Assembly (NCBI RefSeq): GCF_027923385.1
Contig: NZ_BSEC01000001.1
Span: 3,384,001 to 3,448,000, forward strand
DNA from: Methylocystis echinoides
GTDB lineage: Bacteria; Pseudomonadota; Alphaproteobacteria; Rhizobiales; Beijerinckiaceae
DNA length: 64,000 bases
Direction of reading: 5' to 3'
Part shown: positions 26,542 to 35,155 of the stretch, piece after piece
Numbering within the stretch: the first letter of the stretch is position 1
How the letters are laid out: the number at the start of each line of letters is the position of its first letter
The notes under the pieces: generated by a model
What the model saw: only the letters and a program-made list of their open reading frames with translations
What the model was told of the DNA's origin: nothing
Databases searched by the model: none
Made by a program: the position numbers and the translations under genes

Positions 26542-26989
26542 CTTCTTCCTTCGCCTCCAAAGCCGCTCCGGCCTGCCCTCACAATCTCATCGTCCTGGCC
26601 GCGCGTCTGAGACTTTGTCCGCCAACATCGATGTATGATTTTGATCACAAAATCACACCGCGACTCAAATGCGCAGGAAACCTGCGCGGGAAACGCCGCT
26701 TTTCGCATCTGTGAGTCGGGGCGAAAGAGAAAATGGCGGCAAGCGCCTCCGACGTTCTGCGTTTAGAGCGCGACAGGACCATAATTCAAAAATAATATTA
26801 TCAATCAGCTATTTAAAAGGCGGCTCGACGCTTGCCGCCGGGCTACGATGTGTGGCTTTTTTGGCACATTTCTCAGCCGACTTCGCCAATTACGTGAAAA
26901 TATTTTGACTGTGCAACGGAGCAGTTGTCATTTGGCTGCATCGGCATTCGACGGTTCTGGATTGCCGCGCCAAACTCGGGGAACTGATA
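26542..26989. other. Promoter region of nitroreductase and major OMP genes
   Basis: 448 bases without a supported gene. It becomes AT-rich near 26770-26910, where the promoter of the barrel protein is expected. Confidence 0.35.
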
Positions 26990-28018
26990 ATGAAAAAGTT
27001 TGCTCTCTCTGTTGCCGCTCTGGCGCTGAGCGCCGCCGGCGCTTTCGCCGCGGACCTGCCCTCTCGCAAGGCCGAGCCCTATCTCCCGCCGCCGCCGCCG
27101 CCGCCGATGTGGACGGGCTTCTACGCCGGTCTGAACGCTGGCTATGGCTTCGGCACCAACAGCAACACGCAGTCGATCGGCGTCGGCTATCTGCCTTACA
27201 CTGGCCACTACTGGGGTGAGGGCGAGGGCCTGTTTGACGCCTCCTCGACCCTCGGCGCCGGCCTCGCCCTGTCGGGTGTTGGCAACAACAGCAACCAGAA
27301 TGGCTTCATCGGTGGTGGTCAGGTCGGCTACAACTATCAGTGGGGTCCGAGCTTCGTGATCGGTATCGAAGCTGATATCCAAGGCACGGGTATCCGCGGC
27401 TCCTCGCGCACGGTCGGCGTCGGCGGCGACAGCTCGCTCGCTGCTTATGACAACGAAGATTCCGATCACTACACCCTGATTAACTCGTCTGCTGCTGGCA
27501 CCACGTCGGTCCACGCCGGTGTTGACTGGATGGGCACGGTTCGCGGCCGTCTCGGCTATCTGTTCACGCCCACCATGCTGGTTTACGCCACGGGCGGTCT
27601 GACCTACGGCGGCGTGTACGCCAACGTGAACAATTACGCCGTCGCGTCGACCGACATCGTCCACTATAATGGCGACTGGTCCGGCTCCCAGGGCGCCTTC
27701 AGCCACACGTTCGTCGGCGGCGGCAACAAGTCGTCCACGCTGGTTGGCTGGAACGTCGGCGGCGGCCTTGAGTGGATGTTCATGCCGAACTGGTCGCTCA
27801 AGGCGGAAGCCATCTACTGGAACATGGGCAACATGACGCTTCCGACGGTCGCCTTGGCTGCGGCTCCCGAAGGCTGCGGCGATTATTGCGGCCCGAGCGG
27901 CTCGCCGGCCACTGCCTACGGCGCCACCCGCGTCAACTATCAGGGTGTGATCGCTCGCGCGGGCGTGAACTACCACTTCAACTGGTTCGCTCCGGCTCCG
28001 GTCGTCGCGAAGTACTGA
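26990..28018 (+). CDS. Omp25/Omp31-type outer-membrane beta-barrel protein
   Basis: This 342-residue protein has a classical signal peptide ('MKKFALSVAALALSAAGAFA'), then a Pro-rich stretch of seven consecutive prolines before the first strand 'WTGFYAGLNAGYGFGTN'. This beginning is typical of the Omp25/31 family in Hyphomicrobiales. Conserved barrel motifs include 'GFIGGGQVGYNYQWGPSFVI', 'DWMGTVRGRLGYLFTPTMLV' and 'YATGGLTYGG'. It ends 'FAPAPVVAKY'. Strong U/C-biased codon use at third positions and a perfect terminator suggest high expression as a major OMP. Confidence 0.92.
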   Translation: MKKFALSVAALALSAAGAFAADLPSRKAEPYLPPPPPPPMWTGFYAGLNAGYGFGTNSNTQSIGVGYLPYTGHYWGEGEGLFDASSTLGAGLALSGVGNNSNQNGFIGGGQVGYNYQWGPSFVIGIEADIQGTGIRGSSRTVGVGGDSSLAAYDNEDSDHYTLINSSAAGTTSVHAGVDWMGTVRGRLGYLFTPTMLVYATGGLTYGGVYANVNNYAVASTDIVHYNGDWSGSQGAFSHTFVGGGNKSSTLVGWNVGGGLEWMFMPNWSLKAEAIYWNMGNMTLPTVALAAAPEGCGDYCGPSGSPATAYGATRVNYQGVIARAGVNYHFNWFAPAPVVAKY

Positions 28019-28040
28019 TAATCTGAGATCAACCTTCTTT

Positions 28041-28067
28041 AGCCCGGCGGAAACGCCGGGCTTTTTT
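28041..28067 (+). terminator. Rho-independent terminator of the OMP gene
   Basis: A 9-bp GC-rich stem (AGCCCGGCG / CGCCGGGCT) with a GAAA tetraloop and T6 run, 22 bases after the OMP stop codon. Confidence 0.95.
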
Positions 28068-28103
28068 ATTGCTCTTGCCTATTCTCCGAGGGTCACGCCG
28101 TCG

Positions 28104-28358
28104 TCAGGACGCCCCGCGCAGGCCCTCCCCCAGGCCCTCTCCCATTGGGGCGGCCGGCGACAGGCCGTGAATCTGGACAGCCTCCCAGGCGATCAGGACG
28201 ACTTCGCCGAACTGGTCGGCGGTCGCCATATCCCCGACACCGAAGATAAAGGCGCCCTTGCAAATCTCGGAGACGGCGAAAATCATCTGTCGCCGTACAA
28301 GCGCCAAAAGGGGCGCAGCACTCACATCGCGATAAACCAGAACGCCGCGCACGCGCAT
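28104..28358 (-). CDS. Small hypothetical protein
   Basis: The frame from ATG 28358 gives 84 residues: 'MRVRGVLVYRDVSAAPLLAL' with amphipathic segments ('FAVSEICKGAFIFGVGDMA', 'GEVVLIAWEAVQIHG') and a Gly-rich end. The frame is open further upstream but that part looks non-coding. AGG stands 6-8 bases before the ATG. No family recognised; support is codon pattern only. Confidence 0.4.
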   Translation of the reverse strand: MRVRGVLVYRDVSAAPLLALVRRQMIFAVSEICKGAFIFGVGDMATADQFGEVVLIAWEAVQIHGLSPAAPMGEGLGEGLRGAS

Positions 28359-28542
28359 GATCCTGCCTTCATTCCTCCCCCCGGATGATTGGAAACCTGC
28401 AATCGTCCGGGAATAAGGCGGCGGCGCCCGTCGACGCTGGCCAGCGCTTCGCAATGAGCGATCGGCGCGAAACGAAGAGAGCGGCGGCAGCTCAGGGACG
28501 CGCGCAAGATCACACTACGACCGGCCCCTGCCCCAAATGAAA

Positions 28543-28572
28543 TACGCCGCCGAGGACGGGTCCTCGACGGCG
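28543..28572 (-). terminator. Hairpin downstream of the MscS gene
   Basis: Stem ACGCCG-C-CGAGGA / TCCTCG-A-CGGCGT with a 4-base loop and one mismatch, followed on the minus strand by a T-rich stretch; 70 bases after the mscS-like stop. Confidence 0.6.
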
Positions 28573-28644
28573 TGACTGATCGCAGCTCGGTATCGCTGAA
28601 AGACGGAGCGCGCGCGTTGGGCGCGACCCGTCTGGAAGGTCCCG

Positions 28645-29829
28645 CTATTCGGCGGCTGTGAAGGTCGGATGCGCGGGCGATACGCCCCCGGTCGAATGAT
28701 TGATGATGACGCCGCCCCAGATCGTGTTGTTGGGAACGATCTTCCGCGTATTCTCGGCAGTGACGACATAGGTCGAAAAGATCGAGACGGCCTCGACGCG
28801 ACCCTTGATGTCCCCGCCAACCTCGATCTCATCGCCAATGTCGAACGGCTTGTTCACCATGATCAGCAGGCCGCTCGCGAGATTGCTCAGCGTGCCCTGC
28901 AGCGCGAAAGCGACGACGAAGCCGGCGGCGCCGATCACCGCGAGGACAGGCGCCAGATTGACTTCGAGCGCCGAGAGGCCGGCCAGGAAGCCGAGCGCCA
29001 CGATGGCGCGTCCCGACCAGTCGATGATGAAGCTGCGAAGGAGATTGGAGGTCGCGGAGGCAATGGCGCTCGAGCGACGCAGGATGCCGCGCGCAATCCG
29101 CGCCACCACCACGGAGCCTAGCACATAGGTGAGGAACAGGCCGATGTTCTTGGCCCAGCGCAGGCCGCCTTCGTCCGAGGTGACCCAGGCCTTCAGTCGC
29201 GCGATCGTCGAGACGTAATCCGACACTTCGACCTTGATGCCGCTCACCGCCGTGATGTAGGCGCGCTGCGCTTTGGTGTCGCCGCCGAGAACGTCCAGCT
29301 CGTCGAGGACGACCTTGAAGCGGTCGATGATTGCGGTGCGCTCCGCGGCGAGCTTGGTGGAATAGTCGACCAGCTGCACCTTGGCGTCGGATTTGGCTTC
29401 TGTCTTGGCGGCCGCCTGCTGCGGAGCGGGCGTTCCCTCGGTTTGCGGCGCCGCGGCGGCGGTGGCCTTCGCCTTGGCCTGAATCGCGGCGATCTCGCGG
29501 TTCTTGCGGCGTATTGCGATCTCGGCCTTGCTGATCTCGCTCACCTTGGCGCGCAGCAGCGCGAACCAGGCGTCCGATTCAGCCTCGAGCTCCGCCTTCG
29601 TCATCGGCTCGACAATGAGTTTGAGGTCATCGAGGTCAATCGCGGGATTGGCGGTGATCGCCTTTGGCTTCGCCGGCGCAACCGCCGGCGGGGCTGCCGG
29701 CGCGGCGGCGGCTGCATCGGCAGGCTGCTCGGGCGTCGTTTGCGCCGCCAGATTGGCGGCGCCGCCGAGAAAGAAGCCCAGAACGAGGACGGTCGTGGCG
29801 AACCTCTTGCGCAACGTACATGAAACCAT
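28645..29829 (-). CDS. Mechanosensitive channel of the MscS family, short C-terminus
   Basis: The ATG at 29829 (AGGAG 9 bases upstream, signal peptide 'TVLVLGFFLGGAANLAAQ') gives 394 residues. A Pro/Ala-rich periplasmic linker and a coiled coil (about residues 70-180) precede three or four TM segments. The pore helix and signature 'GAAGFVVAFALQGTLSNLAS' and 'MVNKPFDIGDEIEVGG' are intact, followed by the beta domain 'IFSTYVVTAENTRKIVPNN'. The protein ends about 25 residues later, so the C-terminal alpha/beta domain of E. coli MscS is absent. It should open on hypo-osmotic shock. Confidence 0.9.
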   Translation of the reverse strand: MVSCTLRKRFATTVLVLGFFLGGAANLAAQTTPEQPADAAAAAPAAPPAVAPAKPKAITANPAIDLDDLKLIVEPMTKAELEAESDAWFALLRAKVSEISKAEIAIRRKNREIAAIQAKAKATAAAAPQTEGTPAPQQAAAKTEAKSDAKVQLVDYSTKLAAERTAIIDRFKVVLDELDVLGGDTKAQRAYITAVSGIKVEVSDYVSTIARLKAWVTSDEGGLRWAKNIGLFLTYVLGSVVVARIARGILRRSSAIASATSNLLRSFIIDWSGRAIVALGFLAGLSALEVNLAPVLAVIGAAGFVVAFALQGTLSNLASGLLIMVNKPFDIGDEIEVGGDIKGRVEAVSIFSTYVVTAENTRKIVPNNTIWGGVIINHSTGGVSPAHPTFTAAE

Positions 29830-30923
29830 ATGGAAAACTCCTGAAACTGGCTGCAACGGCAGTGCGCGCGGGCGCGCAATTGCCTGGTTATGTGACTGAC
29901 GACCATGGGTCGGCATTCCGTTGCGGCGGCTTGCGCCGCGCGCGGATGCGGCAACGCTGCGCTGGGCCCAGTCGCCGCCGAAGACGCCTTCGGGAACACC
30001 GCCTGTGCGTCCGAAAGCCCAAGCAATGACCTGCGGGCGTTGCCGAAAACCGCAGAACCTCAGCGACAGGCGCAACGCCCTTCCGACAAGCTGGTAACAG
30101 ACAAGCTTTTTCCACTCAACCCTCAAGGCTGCGCTCAGCCCGTCCCAGCGAGAGCTTGCCCGGGACAGAAAGGCCAAGGCGACGTTTCAGGCTCCATCGA
30201 TGCGAACGGGTACCGCTGATCTCAACGAGCCGGTCGCCCGCCACTTCCGCGCGCAGCGTGGGCGATGTGCAGCGCACTTAATGTGGCGCTCAAGGCTGCT
30301 TGAAGAGTTGGAGGCCTGGACAGGCCGGCGTATCATTCATGCGAATCTATTGGCGCTTCTCGAGAGGCTGCGGCGATGGCCCGCTTTCTTGCTGATCACA
30401 TCGCCTCGGTTGTTGGCCAGGTGAGATGGCTCCTTGGCCGTCGCGCCAGACAGGGCATTGTCGCCCGCCGCCTGCGAGAAATTATCGGCTAGACAGTTTA
30501 CCTGTCGCACATGCCGCCGGTACTGCTGCTGCAGGATTCGCCTGTCTGTCCGTAGTTCCCACAAGTGGCGACGCCAAGCTCGCGCAATAACTTCCAAGAG
30601 GCGCGATGAGCGAGTCGGTGGGCTCTCTCCTGCGCCGCCCGTCACACTGTGCGGGCGATGCTGGCGGCGACGCCCAATGCAAGACCCCGCGACGGGCGCG
30701 CCGTCAGCGTTCCAATATCGCCGCCGCGCTCGGGGCGCGCGCATCATCGGCGATGACCCGACGCCGGCTCGCAGAACCACGACACGCCAGAGCGCGGCGG
30801 CGGTCGAAACAGACGCAATCGCCGTAGCTGCTTTGACGATGAAAGTCTGCGTGGCGATCCTCCGCTTGTTGTTCGTGCGACCTATTTTTAGTCAGTATTT
30901 TCGGCCTGGAGGAGGCGCCTGTC
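29830..30923. other. 1.1-kb stretch with no supported gene
   Basis: Short overlapping frames occur on both strands, all Arg/Ala-rich without motifs. The promoter of the MscS gene is expected near 29840-30000 and that of the zinc-ribbon gene near 30850-30910 (AT-rich). I see nothing else convincing. Confidence 0.4.
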
Positions 30924-31193
30924 ATGGAGAGAGAAATCAGCTTTAGCGGCGCGTTCCCTGTCGTGGCGCGCTCAACGATGCGGCCGGGCGGCTGGCATAT
31001 CGGCTTTCTCTGTCCAAATTGCCGGCTGCATTTCGCCGTGATGGAAGACCCGACGGAGAGTGGCGCGGTGACGCTTTCCGGCCCGGCGAGGTTTCAGGCG
31101 ACATGTCCGCACTGCAAGCAGGAACGGGAATATCGCGTCGCCGATATGGTCGTCTTCGAGGCGGCGCAAGGCGGCCCGACTTCTTCCGCGTGA
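30924..31193 (+). CDS. Small protein with two CPxC knuckles (zinc-ribbon-like)
   Basis: This 89-residue protein has GGAGG 9 bases before the ATG. 'FLCPNCRLHFAVME' and 'ATCPHCKQEREYRV' are two CPxC half-sites about 35 residues apart that can form one zinc ribbon. It is probably cytosolic and may bind nucleic acid or protein. No enzyme motif. Confidence 0.75.
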   Translation: MEREISFSGAFPVVARSTMRPGGWHIGFLCPNCRLHFAVMEDPTESGAVTLSGPARFQATCPHCKQEREYRVADMVVFEAAQGGPTSSA

Positions 31194-31272
31194 CGCGCGC
31201 CCGGACTGTTCTTTTTGTCCACGGCGGCGAGGGAAAATGAAGCCCGACGTTTGCGCCGGGCCTCTTCCAGGA

Positions 31273-31440
31273 TCAATCGCTCGCGACCACCGGGGCCACG
31301 CCGCCGAAGGTGACGTGATAATCGACGCAGCGCGCGCAATATGGCCATTGAAGCGCGTGTTGCGCGACCACACCGGGATGCTCGTTGATGAGCGACCAAT
31401 CGTCCGGCGTTGGCGAGCCGTCTCCATTTGCGTTGCGCCA
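31273..31440 (-). pseudogene. Coding-like frame with CxxC and no start codon
   Basis: The minus-strand frame 31440-31273 reads like a real protein ('SPTPDDWSLINEHPGVVAQH', 'WPYCARCVDYHVTFGG') with strong third-position G/C, and its stop is followed 12 bases later by a hairpin (31240-31260). Yet an in-frame TGA sits immediately upstream and there is no ATG, and only one internal GTG. Either the 5' end is lost, a frameshift exists, or the start is cryptic. Confidence 0.35.
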
Positions 31441-31563
31441 TCAGCTTCTCTCGCCGCCGGATGTCAGGAAATGACTGCTGTTTGTCCGGAACACATTTGT
31501 CCAACGCCCCCTGCTCAGACGTTTACCTCCCAGTTGTGACACTGTTTAAAATGGGAGCTGAAC

Positions 31564-31650
31564 ATGAACGATCTCATCGTCTATGCGGGCGTCGGCATCC
31601 TGCTTATCGGTCTGCCGGTCCTGTTCGCCCGTCTCACCACCAGGCACTGA
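31564..31650 (+). CDS. 28-residue single-TM peptide
   Basis: ATG at 31564 with GGAG 7 bases upstream. The peptide starts 'MNDLIVYAGVGILLIGLPV' and ends in basic 'ARLTTRH', so a single TM helix with the C-terminus inside fits. Its stop lies 19 bases before the next gene, which also has an excellent ribosome site. The pair looks like a miniature membrane operon. Confidence 0.6.
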   Translation: MNDLIVYAGVGILLIGLPVLFARLTTRH

Positions 31651-31669
31651 TCTCGCGGAGGGACTGGTC

Positions 31670-31966
31670 ATGCAAAAATTCATCGCGGACATGTGGAACT
31701 TCATCTTCAACCACGAGGTCAATCCGCTGCGGAATATTCCGGATATCGGCGCGCGTCATATGATCCTGCAAATTCTCGGTTGGATGTGGGCCGGAGCCTT
31801 TGCGTTGGCTACGGGAAGTTATGTGCTTCTACCCGCAAGCTTCGTTGGGCATGCGATCTTGATCGCTGCGGCGGCCGTCACAACGGCGACTTACACCGCT
31901 GCCGCCTACAAGCCCGAGGTATTTGTTTCTGGTTCAGGACGCCGCCATGATGGCGAGCACATTTGA
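31670..31966 (+). CDS. Small two-TM membrane protein, partner of the 28-residue peptide
   Basis: The ATG at 31670 follows GGAGGG. The 98-residue product begins with an amphipathic, aromatic segment ('MQKFIADMWNFIFNHEVNPL'), then two TM helices ('ILGWMWAGAFALATGSYVLL' and 'HAILIAAAAVTTATYTAAAY') and a polar tail with two His. No family recognised. It might form a small complex with the preceding peptide in the inner membrane. Confidence 0.7.
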   Translation: MQKFIADMWNFIFNHEVNPLRNIPDIGARHMILQILGWMWAGAFALATGSYVLLPASFVGHAILIAAAAVTTATYTAAAYKPEVFVSGSGRRHDGEHI

Positions 31967-32133
31967 CGCGTCCTGATCCAGGGCCGCCGCGCGAGAAAGA
32001 GAGGCCGTCCATCGAGACGGCCTCAATCTGTTCTGGGCGCCTCTGCCTTCAGTGCGTGCGCCGCCGCACATCGTGCCTACGCGTCTCCGTGTAGCTTCTT
32101 CTCATCGAAAAACGCAGTTCCCGGGAGGGCGCC

Positions 32134-32400
32134 ATGAAGACCATCAGCAAGATCATCACCGTGTCGGTTGCGGCGGCGGCGCTGGTCGGAATGGTCGCTA
32201 CCGTGACGCCGGCTTCTGCGGGCGAGGTCTATCTGAACATTTCGGCGAGCAGCGCCCATGCGGCCCTGTCGAGCGAGGGCGTCGTCTCCGGTCCTGCGAA
32301 CTACAACGACTACCACGGGCTGAACGGCGGCAGCGTCTGCGAGCTGCCGGTCTACAACAGCTTCGGCAACGTCACCGGCTTCCGGCAGGGCAACTGCTGA
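32134..32400 (+). CDS. Small exported protein of unknown function
   Basis: The 88-residue product has a signal peptide ('ITVSVAAAALVGMVATVTPA', cleavage after SAG) and a compact mature part with two cysteines ('GGSVCELPVYNSFG' and terminal 'RQGNC'), probably a disulfide in the periplasm. GGGAGG lies 6 bases before the ATG. No family recognised. Confidence 0.75.
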   Translation: MKTISKIITVSVAAAALVGMVATVTPASAGEVYLNISASSAHAALSSEGVVSGPANYNDYHGLNGGSVCELPVYNSFGNVTGFRQGNC

Positions 32401-33167
32401 TCCATCCGAGCAAGGCGCGCAAAGAGGGCCGTCAGCACGTCTGGCGGCCCGTCTTTGGCGGAAGGGTAGCAACTGTACAAGCCATTGAAAAAAGGCCGGC
32501 CGGGGGAACAAGCGGAAAGTCGCTGCGTTTCGGTCTTGCAGCGTGGGGCTTGCCCCGAGAGGGGAAGCCTTGGACCGCAATCCGGATGCGGGAACATATC
32601 GCTGGGGCGCGACGCGGTTGCCAAATCCTCGCGCCTGCCTGTGTCGAAAGATGCGGGCGCAAGGATTGGCGGCCCCTCGACTCACGACGAGCGGGCCGCC
32701 TTTCTTCGCGAACCGTTCGCTCTCTCGCCGACTTGCCCGTTCAGCGCCTGCGCGCGCGAGGGCCTCTTCGCGCTCCCTGCGCGGGAGGTCGCCTTTTTGA
32801 AGGCGGCTCAGCCTGTGGCGAGCTTTATCGCTGCTCCGAAAATCTCAGCGACAAGAACAGCCACGAGAACCGCGTTCGCTATTGGTGGACGTATCGACAT
32901 GCAAGCAGCCTCGCCCATTTTGGGCGGTTCGTCATACGCAGATGCCGAGCGGTTGAATGTCGCAGCTAACCGGGCGCGCCGCCCTGGCGCACCGCCAAAG
33001 CCTGCCATGATTGGCTTTGGCTCGACCAGGCGGGTCGCGGAGGGTTCAGCAATCGGACTTGCGCGACGGCGCAGAACTCCGCCTTCCTGACAGCTCGCGC
33101 GCTTCCCCTATGCTTCCCCGCGACGAAGAGCTTTCAGCTAAAATCTATACAAGTCTCTGATTTGAAA
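32401..33167. other. Intergenic stretch left of the integrated element
   Basis: 767 bases. Two hairpins followed by short T-rich runs lie at 32425-32455 and 32668-32705. A 30-codon minus-strand frame at 32808-32900 encodes a possible TM peptide but has no clear ribosome site. Nothing else is supported. Confidence 0.4.
32668..32705 (+). terminator. Hairpin with T-rich tail
   Basis: GGCGGCCC / GGGCCGCC, 8-bp perfect stem with a 17-base loop, followed by TTTCTT. No obvious gene ends just before it, so it may end a small transcript of the region. Confidence 0.5.
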
Positions 33168-33213
33168 GGTGGGCGCGACAGGGATTGAACCTGTGACCCC
33201 TACGATGTCAACG
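33168..33213. repeat. Left attachment site (displaced 3' end of tRNA-Val)
   Basis: 46 bases identical to 47723-47768; similarity extends 17 bases to the left with two mismatches. The copy covers the tRNA 3' end from the anticodon stem to the discriminator. Here the encoded CCA is changed, as expected for the displaced chromosomal end. Confidence 0.93.
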
Positions 33214-33329
33214 CAAGGAACGCGGCTTTCTCGCCCTTTCTGGGGCAATATACAGCTTCCCTTCTCATTGAATAGCCTGATTTTTCCCTTTATGAGCTTT
33301 TCTCGTAATTCCTGATTTTTCCCTCTTGT

Positions 33330-33351
33330 TTTGCCCCCATTTTGCCCCCGG
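33330..33351. repeat. 22-bp repeat shared by both element ends (possible integrase arm site)
   Basis: TTTGCCCCC-A-TTTTGCCCCCGG, identical to 47656-47677, and itself a tandem of TTTGCCCCC. It lies just inside the left att and overlaps the upstream region of the integrase start. Confidence 0.6.
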
Positions 33352-33361
33352 GAACGCCGAC

Positions 33362-34642
33362 ATGCCCGTCAGACGCGAAAAGATCACCAAGCGCCTCATC
33401 GACTCCCTTCCGTCCGCCCCAGGCGAAGAACTCGTCATTTGGGACACCGATCTTCCCGGCTTCGGCTATCGCGTCAGGCCGAGCGGAAACGGCACCTACT
33501 TCGTCCGCTATCAAATTTGGGAGGGCGGCAAGCGGCGTGACCCCCGGGTCCGCGTCGCCGGCGCGAATGCGCCGCCCGAGGAAGCCCGGAAGAAGGCGCG
33601 GGAGCTTCTGGCGCAAGTCGCCCTTGGCGAAGACCCCGCAGCCGCTAAGGTCGCCGAGAAGGCGGCGCTGACCGTCGCCGATCTTTGCGCCGAATATCTC
33701 CGCGCGGCAGAGGCCGGGCTGGTGATCACGCGATTTGGAAAGCCCAAGCGGGCATCCACGGTCGAGATAGATCGCGGCCGGATCACCCGGCACATCGTCC
33801 CTACGATCGGCGACAAGACCGCCGCGAAGCTCAACCGGGCTGATGTGCAGATCATGGTCGATCGGATCGGGCGCGGCGACACCGCCGGAGAATTCAAGAC
33901 CAAGTCTCGCGGCCTCGCGCGCGTCGAAGGCGGCCCCGGCACAGCGTCCCGGGTGGCCGAGCTTCTGGGCGGAATCCTATCATGGGCCGAGCTTCGCGGG
34001 CTCGTGCCCGGCCCTAATCCGGTGCGCGGAATCCAGAAGGCGCGGTCGCAAGCTCGGGATCGGACATTGACGCCGGAAGAACTCGGACGGCTCGGGCAAG
34101 CCCTTCGCGATCTGAATGACACCTTGCCAGCCGCGTGCACGGCCCTTCGGTTGATTGCCCTTACCGGATTGCGCCGGGAGGAAGCTATTGGGCTGCGTTG
34201 GGCCGAGATCGACTTCGGCGCCTCCTGCCTTCGCTTGCCCGAGACGAAAACGGGCAAAAGCGTGCGCGTGATTGGATCGGCGGCGCGTGATCTTCTGAGT
34301 TCCCTGCCCCGCTATTCAGCAGAATTCGTCTTTCCTTCCCGCGACGGCCAAAATTCGGCAGCGCTAAAAAAGCCCATTGCCTCGATATTCGACCACGCTG
34401 GCCTTTCAGATGCGCGGTCGCATGATCTTCGCCGCACATTCGCGAGCATTGCGGACGCTGAAGGATACAGCGATGCGACGATTGGCGAACTGCTCGGCCA
34501 CGCTAAGCGCGGCGTAACCGCGCGGCACTACATCGTGCGGCCCGACGCGGCGCTGATCGCCGCCGCCGATAAAGTCTCCGCACGGATTGCACTAGCACTT
34601 TCCACTTCGGGAGCGGCGGTCGTGTCGATTCGACGCCTATAG
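33362..34642 (+). CDS. int: Tyrosine-type site-specific integrase
   Basis: The ATG at 33362 gives 426 residues starting 'MPVRREKITKRLIDSLP'; the in-frame ATG at 33326 would read through the terminal repeats. The N-terminus is of the DUF4102/arm-binding type, the middle is the SAM-like core-binding domain, and the catalytic domain shows 'TGLRREEAIGLRW' (Arg I), 'SHDLRRTFASIA' (His-x-x-Arg) and 'LGHAKRGVTARHY' (His/Tyr nucleophile). It catalyses recombination between the tRNA-Val attB and the element attP. It lies next to attL, pointing into the element. Confidence 0.95.
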   Translation: MPVRREKITKRLIDSLPSAPGEELVIWDTDLPGFGYRVRPSGNGTYFVRYQIWEGGKRRDPRVRVAGANAPPEEARKKARELLAQVALGEDPAAAKVAEKAALTVADLCAEYLRAAEAGLVITRFGKPKRASTVEIDRGRITRHIVPTIGDKTAAKLNRADVQIMVDRIGRGDTAGEFKTKSRGLARVEGGPGTASRVAELLGGILSWAELRGLVPGPNPVRGIQKARSQARDRTLTPEELGRLGQALRDLNDTLPAACTALRLIALTGLRREEAIGLRWAEIDFGASCLRLPETKTGKSVRVIGSAARDLLSSLPRYSAEFVFPSRDGQNSAALKKPIASIFDHAGLSDARSHDLRRTFASIADAEGYSDATIGELLGHAKRGVTARHYIVRPDAALIAAADKVSARIALALSTSGAAVVSIRRL

Positions 34643-34750
34643 AGCAAACGACCAAAATTTTTTTTAAAGCGGCGCTCCGGGACGGCCAAAAATACATTAT
34701 TCCTGAATCATTCCCGGCATTGATCGGGCTGCGTTCGGAATGGTGCGGAA

Positions 34751-34984
34751 ATGCACGACCAAAAGTATCTGCGTCGCAAAGATGCTGCCGAATATCTGAA
34801 AGCGGTGTGGGGATTTGGCTCCGCGCAGACGCTCGCGAAGCTGGCGTGCCACGGCGGCGGCCCTGCGTTTCATCGGGCCGGCAGCGTCGTTCTTTACACG
34901 CGCGACGCCCTCGACAAATGGGCTGAGTCGCGGATCGGGCCTGAGCTCAAATCTACCAGCGAAGCGGTGGGCGAAACCGCTTGA
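34751..34984 (+). CDS. AlpA/excisionase-like small HTH protein
   Basis: This 77-residue protein has a winged-HTH of the MerR/excisionase kind ('YLRRKDAAEYLKAVWGFG', 'AQTLAKLACHGGGPAFHRAG', 'VVLYTRDALDKWAESRIG'). Such proteins activate int or act as recombination directionality factors. It follows int by 108 bases. Ribosome site weak (CGGAA). Confidence 0.75.
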   Translation: MHDQKYLRRKDAAEYLKAVWGFGSAQTLAKLACHGGGPAFHRAGSVVLYTRDALDKWAESRIGPELKSTSEAVGETA

Positions 34985-35155
34985 TCTAACTGGCCGCCGA
35001 TATGCCGGCGGCCGTCTCCCGTCGCGCCGAGCGCCATAAGCCGGCCGATCGAAAAGCTTCAGTCATTCGGGCGCGACGCGCCCGCCGAGACGCGCAGGGA
35101 AGCCGATCGCCCATCGGTTTCCCTGCGCACCACATGGGCGTCGCGAGGGCACGCG

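Noticed and set aside
30337..30780. 147-codon minus frame in the 29.8-30.9 kb gap
   Set aside because: Basic, low-complexity translation and no ribosome site or motif.
32485..33090. 201-codon frame next to the element
   Set aside because: Composition irregular, no motif, contains hairpins; no ribosome site. Left as intergenic.
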